Shown here one piece after another: positions 19,325 to 23,982 of a DNA stretch of 23,982 nt. The stretch lies in the IMG/VR virus record IMGVR_UViG_3300021185_003287, positions 1 to 23,982 of that record, one strand, 5' to 3'. Below the pieces are notes generated by a model. The model saw only the letters and a program-made list of their open reading frames with translations, was not told the DNA's origin and did not search any database. The position numbers were made by a program, and so were the translations under genes. This stretch comes from a virus. Positions within the stretch are counted from its first letter, which is position 1, and each line of letters opens with the position of its first letter.

Positions 19325-20274
19325 GTGATTTTACCTGTAAAGAATGTGGAAAGGAGTTCGACAATAGGAAAAGCTTTCACATGCACCTGAAAGCACACTC
19401 TTTGTTTATTGGAGACTATTATGTAAAGCATTTCCAGAAAAAGGATTTGTACACGGGTTCTTTGCTCCCTTTTAAGAATTATGACCAATACTTTAGAGAA
19501 GATTTCTCCTGCAAGGAAAATTATCTTAATTGGCTTAAAATCACACCTTCAGAGACCTGCAAGGAATATGTTGAAAACAAAGCTAAATCTAAATTCACAG
19601 ATAAGAAGATAACGATATCCCCTCCTAATTTGTTTTATCAATTATCGGACATGGCCGACATTCAAACCTATAGGAAGTTATGGGGGTCTTATTCTAATTT
19701 TACAAAAGAACTGAATTTAAAAAACCAGTTTTGCAGAAACCTCCCAAAAACCTTTTGGGAATCCTCTCACGAGGATATCTCTATTTTCGTAGACACAAGG
19801 GAAAAGCTCCCCTTTACTTTCAAGAACGGCTTAGTAAACAAGTTGGACTTTGGCGACTATACTGCTGGAGGAGAACATTATTCAAAAACATTCATAGATA
19901 GAAAATCACAAGATGACTTCAGACAAACATTTGGTAAAGATATTAAAAGGTTCAGGAGGGAAATGGATCGCTGTGTCCAGTTTAATTCTTACATGTTCAT
20001 TGTTGTCGAGTCTTCTATTGAAAAAATCGAAGAAGACAACAAAATATCGAAGTTTAAATCGAACCTAGGTTATGTATGGCATAATTTGAGGGGTCTTATG
20101 GTAGACTACCCAGAAAACATACAATTTATATTCGCCTACAATAGGAAAGGCGCTAAAAAGCTAATACCCAAAATCCTTTATTATGGTCAGGATTTATGGG
20201 AGGTTGATTTACAGTACCATATAGACAATAAAGTTTATGGCTTGGAACAAAGGAAAACAGAGATATCGCACTGA
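19321..20274 (+). CDS. C2H2 zinc finger-ERCC4-type nuclease fusion
   Basis: 317 aa. N-terminal C2H2 finger: C6-x2-C9-x12-H22-x3-H26 (CKECGKEF...MHLKAH). Residues 27-130 form an aromatic linker domain (FIGDYYVKHFQ, LLPFKNYDQYF). The C-terminal half has the ERCC4/XPF nuclease motifs: VDTRE (157-161), DFGDY (176-180), FIDRKS (191-196) and a basic FRREM helix (211-215). ERCC4-fold enzymes cut branched DNA. Sitting directly before, and overlapping, terL suggests trimming or resolving branched DNA for packaging, analogous in role to T4 endonuclease VII. It may cooperate with the RuvB-like ATPase. Confidence 0.75.
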   Translation: MSDFTCKECGKEFDNRKSFHMHLKAHSLFIGDYYVKHFQKKDLYTGSLLPFKNYDQYFREDFSCKENYLNWLKITPSETCKEYVENKAKSKFTDKKITISPPNLFYQLSDMADIQTYRKLWGSYSNFTKELNLKNQFCRNLPKTFWESSHEDISIFVDTREKLPFTFKNGLVNKLDFGDYTAGGEHYSKTFIDRKSQDDFRQTFGKDIKRFRREMDRCVQFNSYMFIVVESSIEKIEEDNKISKFKSNLGYVWHNLRGLMVDYPENIQFIFAYNRKGAKKLIPKILYYGQDLWEVDLQYHIDNKVYGLEQRKTEISH

Positions 20275-22126
20275 CTTCTCTGCTAAGGATTTCAACTCTT
20301 ACTTGAGATCTTTTGAAGGCGACTTGCCCGACGAAGAAGCTAAGTATTTTTTGTATAAGTTCTTGAGGGCTAATATTGCATTTACCTCAGAATTATTTTT
20401 GGGAGTAAGATTATTCCCTTTCCAAGCAATGGCTATCAAGGGGATGATGGTCTCTGACTATTCTATGTTCGTATTCTCTCGCGGTATGTCTAAGACGTTC
20501 TCCACAGCGATTTATGTATTACTTGAGTGTCTACTAAACCCTAATGCCAATATAGGTGTTATTGCAGGTAGCTTTAGGCAATCAAAACAAATCTTCCAAA
20601 AGATGGAGGATATACTAGCCAAACCCGAAGCGAAGCTTGCAAAAGAATGTGGGGTAAAGATAACTAAAGGAACTGACCAGTGGACTTTGAAGATAGGTAA
20701 CAGTAGAGCTATAGCGTTACCTTTAGCAAATGGAGAAAGGTTGCGTGGATTTCGATTTAATCGCATTGTACTTGATGAGTTCTTAACTATCCCCGAAAAG
20801 ATTTTCAACGAAGTTATCATCCCTTTCCTTGGCGTAGTGGAAAATCCTATCGAGCGAGAAGAACTTCACAAATTAGAATCGCGCTTAATCGAGAAAGGCG
20901 AGATGCAAGAAGAAGAAAGATATGTATGGCCTAATAACAAATTAATAATACTTTCATCTCCCTCTTTTAAATTCGAATATATGTACAAATTGTACAAAAA
21001 ATACGAGGGGCTAATATTCGGGGAATTAAATCAAGATGATGAAGATGAACCAGCTGCTGATGAGGCTTATAGACTAATAATGCAATTGAGTTATGATTGT
21101 GCTCCTACTAGGCTATACGATCAAAACCTGCTTAAACAAGCTAAGGCTACAATGTCTGAGATGCAGTTTAAACGAGAGTTTGGCGCTCAGTTTGTGGATG
21201 AGAGTGACGGCTACTTCAGGTTATCTAAAATGGCTGCTTGTACTATAGCAGATGGAGAATTTCCTGCTGTTGAGATTGTTGGAAATCCAAGTGACGACTA
21301 TATTCTTGCTTTTGACCCTAACTGGGCGGGAAACACAAGTGCTGACCACTTTGCAATGCATGTGTTTAAAGTTATGAGGGAAGAACAGAAGGTTTGTCTT
21401 GTTCATAGCTACGCAGTAGCTGGAGTATCTTTAAAAGAACATATGAGATATTTCCTTTATCTAATTCAACACTTTAATATTGTTGGTATCTGCGGAGACT
21501 ACAACGGAGGTGTACAATTTATAAATTCTTGTAACGAGAGTCAGATATTTAAAGATGCTAGTATCAACATAGGAGTTATTGAAGTAGAACTAGAAAAACC
21601 TGATCAATGGCACTCTGATATCCTAAACTTTAAAAATCAATATAATCAAAAAGAAAGAAAGTATTGTATCTTAAGAAAACCTACATCTAATTGGATTAGA
21701 AATGGTAACGAGATGCTGCAAGCAGCAATAGACCATAAAAGAATACTGTTTGGGTCTAGGGCGATAGACGGCCACTTTGACGAGCAAAGAAAGAAGAACA
21801 TTCCTATAGATGAAATAAAGTGGGATCATAAGATTACAGCTGCCTCAAAAGGAGCTAAAATGATTGATTTTATAGATCAACAGAAAAGCAATATAGAACT
21901 TACAAAGTCAGAATGCGCTAACATTGAAGTTGCGACAAACCCTCAAGGTTCTCAATCTTTTAATTTACCTCAAAACATCAGAAGACAAAAAGGACCAAAT
22001 AGAGCAAGAAAAGACTCTTACTCTGCTTTAATATTAGGAAACTGGTTCGCAAAGGTTTATTTTGACTCGTTGCATATTAAGGCGGAAAAGAGACCTACCG
22101 CTACATTTATTCCATTCACAATTTGA
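20237..22126 (+). CDS. terL: Terminase large subunit
   Basis: 629 aa. ATPase: Walker A-like SRGMSKT (81-87), Walker B RIVLDE (176-181), motif III LIILSSP (236-242). RNase H-like nuclease: ILAFDPNW (D360), GICGDYNGG (D421) and a third acidic candidate in KDSYSALILGN (D593). It cuts concatemers and pumps DNA into the procapsid with the portal. The Walker A lacks the usual Gly before Lys (Ser instead), a variation known in phage terminases. It begins 38 nt inside the nuclease gene, so expression is coupled. Confidence 0.9.
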   Translation: MAWNKGKQRYRTDFSAKDFNSYLRSFEGDLPDEEAKYFLYKFLRANIAFTSELFLGVRLFPFQAMAIKGMMVSDYSMFVFSRGMSKTFSTAIYVLLECLLNPNANIGVIAGSFRQSKQIFQKMEDILAKPEAKLAKECGVKITKGTDQWTLKIGNSRAIALPLANGERLRGFRFNRIVLDEFLTIPEKIFNEVIIPFLGVVENPIEREELHKLESRLIEKGEMQEEERYVWPNNKLIILSSPSFKFEYMYKLYKKYEGLIFGELNQDDEDEPAADEAYRLIMQLSYDCAPTRLYDQNLLKQAKATMSEMQFKREFGAQFVDESDGYFRLSKMAACTIADGEFPAVEIVGNPSDDYILAFDPNWAGNTSADHFAMHVFKVMREEQKVCLVHSYAVAGVSLKEHMRYFLYLIQHFNIVGICGDYNGGVQFINSCNESQIFKDASINIGVIEVELEKPDQWHSDILNFKNQYNQKERKYCILRKPTSNWIRNGNEMLQAAIDHKRILFGSRAIDGHFDEQRKKNIPIDEIKWDHKITAASKGAKMIDFIDQQKSNIELTKSECANIEVATNPQGSQSFNLPQNIRRQKGPNRARKDSYSALILGNWFAKVYFDSLHIKAEKRPTATFIPFTI

Positions 22127-22154
22127 AAAGTTATAAAGTAACTTTTATAACTTT
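22127..22154. other. Perfect AT-rich inverted repeat between terL and portal
   Basis: Arms AAAGTTATAAA and TTTATAACTTT around the 6-nt loop GTAACT, directly after the terL stop. There is no GC stem or U-run, so it is not a classical terminator; it may be an RNA processing hairpin or a protein-binding operator. Confidence 0.6.
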
Positions 22155-22155
22155 A

Positions 22156-22161
22156 GTGTAA
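22156..22161 (+). promoter_or_regulatory. GTGTAA late-promoter-like motif before portal gene
   Basis: TTTAGTGTAACAATTGTTAA leads into ATG 22173, with 11 nt between GTGTAA and ATG. AACAATTGTT is an additional 10-bp palindrome. Confidence 0.45.
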
Positions 22162-22172
22162 CAATTGTTAAC

Positions 22173-23982
22173 ATGGAGGAAAAGCGCAAATACACGAAGA
22201 GATCTGAGTATTGGAATAAATTCAAAAGCAATGCTTCTAACAACAATTTAGATGAGTTATTTAAAGAGAATACTGAGTCTGATATTAATCCAGAGTTAGT
22301 TGGAGAATCTTTATATGAAAGTGTGGCTTCTAGGCTTCAACCTTCTAATAGAACTGCAAGCAGAAGTAATAATGTATCTCAAAACTTTGTAAAGGGTCGT
22401 TTTAAAAATATAGATGATGGACTTCTCCCATTTGATTATTCTCGTGATTCTGTAGACGCTAGAGATGCTATACAATTATGTCAAAAAGCTTACTTTAATG
22501 TACCTGCATTTCGTAGTACTATCGACATGCTTTCAGACTTCGCTGACTCTGATATCTACTTAGAAGGTGGTACAGAAAAATCTCGCAAGTTTGTAAACGC
22601 TTGGTTTAAGAGAATCAAGATACATGATATAAAATCTCAATATTTCCGAGAGTACTATCGATCAGGTAATGTTTTCTTATATAGAATCGATGGCAAACTT
22701 AAAATGCAAGATTCAGGTCAAATCTTAGAGACCTATGGTGCTACTAAAAAAAATGCACCTATACCCATTAAGTATATGGTTATCAATCCAACCGATGTTG
22801 CTACTAAGGGTTCTATTTCTTTTAATGATTTCCAATATTTCAAAGTACTTACTCCTTATGAAATTTCTAGATTAAAGAATCCTCAAACAGATCATGAGAA
22901 AGAGATGTATAATTCTCTGCCAGAAGATGTCCAGATTAGGATTAAAAACAATCAAGCTTCCACCTCTGAAAGACTGTATATAAGATTAGCATCTGATTTA
23001 TTACATGTGGTGTTCGCTAAGAAACAAGACTATGAGCCTTTGTCGATTCCTTATGGATTCACAGTGTTAGACGACATTAATAAGAAATTAGAGTTAAAAA
23101 AGATAGATCAAGCGATTTCTCGATCCATTGAAAATGTTGTACTTTTAGTCACTATGGGTGCAGAGCCAGATAAAGGCGGGGTAAATCACAAGGCTTTAGC
23201 CGCAATGCAAAACATCTTTAAGAACCAAAGCGTTGGTCGAGTGCTTGTTTCAGATTATACAACTAAAGCAGACTTTGTTATACCTGACTTGCGAAAAGTT
23301 GTTGGGCCTGAGAAGTACGAAGTTCTAAATAGAGACATTCAAGAGGGATTGCAAAATGTGCTTATTGGAGACAATAAGTATGCCGACGGCCAATTAAAGA
23401 TGAAGATCTTTATTCAACGTTTGGAAGAATCTCGCGATTTATTTATAAAAGAATTTCTCCAGCCAGAAATCCGTAGAATCTGTAAGTCTATTGGTATGAG
23501 ATCTTGGCCTGAAGCAAAGTTGGTTAAAACAGACACATTGGATAATTCTGATATGACAAAACTTGCTACCAGAATGATGGAGCTTGGAGTTATAACCCCA
23601 GAGCAAGGAATGAAGGTTGTACATACAGGTGTTTTCCCAAAATCTGTAGACATGGACAAAGCTCAAGAAGCGTTTAAACAAAAAAGAGAAGAGGGTTACT
23701 ACATGCCTCTTGTTAATAGCGTTAATCTATATCAAGAAGAAAAAGATGGCGGTTCCGAACCTGAAGTAAAAGAAAAGGCTGCTCCTATAGCTCCATCTGG
23801 AGGTAGACCAATTGGAGTATCTAATTCAAGCTTTTCGAAGAAACACATTATCAAGGCTACTCAAAAAGTTAGTGAATTTGAGTTAAAAGCATATAGAGAC
23901 TTTGCTCTCAAATATGGTATAGACGAACTAGATGAGCAAAGAAAAGATCTTGTGTCTCAAGCTTGTGAAGCAATTATAGTTT
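22173..23982 (+). CDS. Portal protein, 3' end outside window
   Basis: Open from ATG 22173 to the right edge (603 codons). Portal-type features: early acidic segment, PAFRSTIDMLSDFADSDIYL, YFREYYRSGNVFLYRIDGKL, HVVFAKKQDYEPLSIPYGF, and the mid/late 'IQEGLQNVLIGDNKYADGQL...RLEESRDLFIKEFL' helix region typical of portal stem/wing. Position straight after terL fits. It forms the dodecameric portal ring for DNA passage. The last ~80 residues after a Pro/Gly-rich linker may be an extra domain. No Shine-Dalgarno upstream. Confidence 0.8.
   Translation, partial: MEEKRKYTKRSEYWNKFKSNASNNNLDELFKENTESDINPELVGESLYESVASRLQPSNRTASRSNNVSQNFVKGRFKNIDDGLLPFDYSRDSVDARDAIQLCQKAYFNVPAFRSTIDMLSDFADSDIYLEGGTEKSRKFVNAWFKRIKIHDIKSQYFREYYRSGNVFLYRIDGKLKMQDSGQILETYGATKKNAPIPIKYMVINPTDVATKGSISFNDFQYFKVLTPYEISRLKNPQTDHEKEMYNSLPEDVQIRIKNNQASTSERLYIRLASDLLHVVFAKKQDYEPLSIPYGFTVLDDINKKLELKKIDQAISRSIENVVLLVTMGAEPDKGGVNHKALAAMQNIFKNQSVGRVLVSDYTTKADFVIPDLRKVVGPEKYEVLNRDIQEGLQNVLIGDNKYADGQLKMKIFIQRLEESRDLFIKEFLQPEIRRICKSIGMRSWPEAKLVKTDTLDNSDMTKLATRMMELGVITPEQGMKVVHTGVFPKSVDMDKAQEAFKQKREEGYYMPLVNSVNLYQEEKDGGSEPEVKEKAAPIAPSGGRPIGVSNSSFSKKHIIKATQKVSEFELKAYRDFALKYGIDELDEQRKDLVSQACEAIIV

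Noticed and set aside
20512-20820. Leftward open frame inside terL
   Set aside because: Antisense of the terminase ATPase domain whose motifs are clear on the other strand.
2680-22126. UGA reassigned to an amino acid throughout
   Set aside because: TGA ends several well-defined genes (sigma-like, ERCC4, terL) in ATGA overlaps, and no other gene shows internal TGA.

Overview
This window is a piece of a large tailed double-stranded DNA phage (Caudoviricetes) that matches no phage I can name. The best evidence is the right third: a co-directional packaging block with a PhoH-like ATPase, a zinc-ribbon protein, a sigma-like factor, an unrecognised coiled-coil protein, a zinc-finger/ERCC4 nuclease, the terminase large subunit and the start of a portal protein. 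The left third adds a beta-propeller protein on a repetitive linker, a tail-tube-like protein, a RuvB-like AAA+ ATPase, a SprT-like metalloprotease and a DUF1599-like protein. The host cannot be named. Promoters look sigma70-like and Shine-Dalgarno sites are mostly missing.

Layout. (1) 1-2700, rightward: end of a beta-propeller protein whose upstream linker is a 15-bp minisatellite, then small membrane, secreted and unknown proteins. (2) 2809-4337, leftward: tail-tube-like protein, small structural-type protein, and a 21-codon lipoprotein-like ORF whose frame stays open past a TGA. (3) 4404-7721, mainly rightward: RuvB-like ATPase, a pyrimidine-dimer-glycosylase-annotated family, DUF1599-like protein and small unknowns, with a leftward metalloprotease inserted. 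(4) 7722-8910: AT-rich gene-poor region with many CAAATAAAC-type repeats, a 56-aa rightward gene with terminator and a 40-aa leftward membrane peptide. (5) 8910-11340: a leftward ten-gene operon of tightly overlapping small genes headed by a Cys-rich Gp88-like protein. (6) 11434-16321: leftward, more GC-rich small cassettes (DUF932 protein and many orphans), each with its own promoter and separated by terminators and copies of a ~100-bp hairpin element. (7) 16548-23982, rightward: PhoH to portal, with most genes overlapping by stop-start coupling.

Two regulatory patterns tie the window together. First, at least a dozen genes on both strands carry a sigma70-like promoter whose -10 hexamer lies exactly 6 nt before the ATG. 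The predicted transcription start is then the A of the start codon, so the mRNA should be leaderless. Second, six other genes, including tail, PhoH and portal genes, instead have GTGTAA 8-13 nt before the ATG. This is a candidate late promoter for the phage-encoded sigma-like factor. In the two divergent gaps at 4338-4403 and 5642-5698 the two classes sit back to back. Several genes of 26-59 codons become visible once these promoter positions and stop-start overlaps are used as guides.
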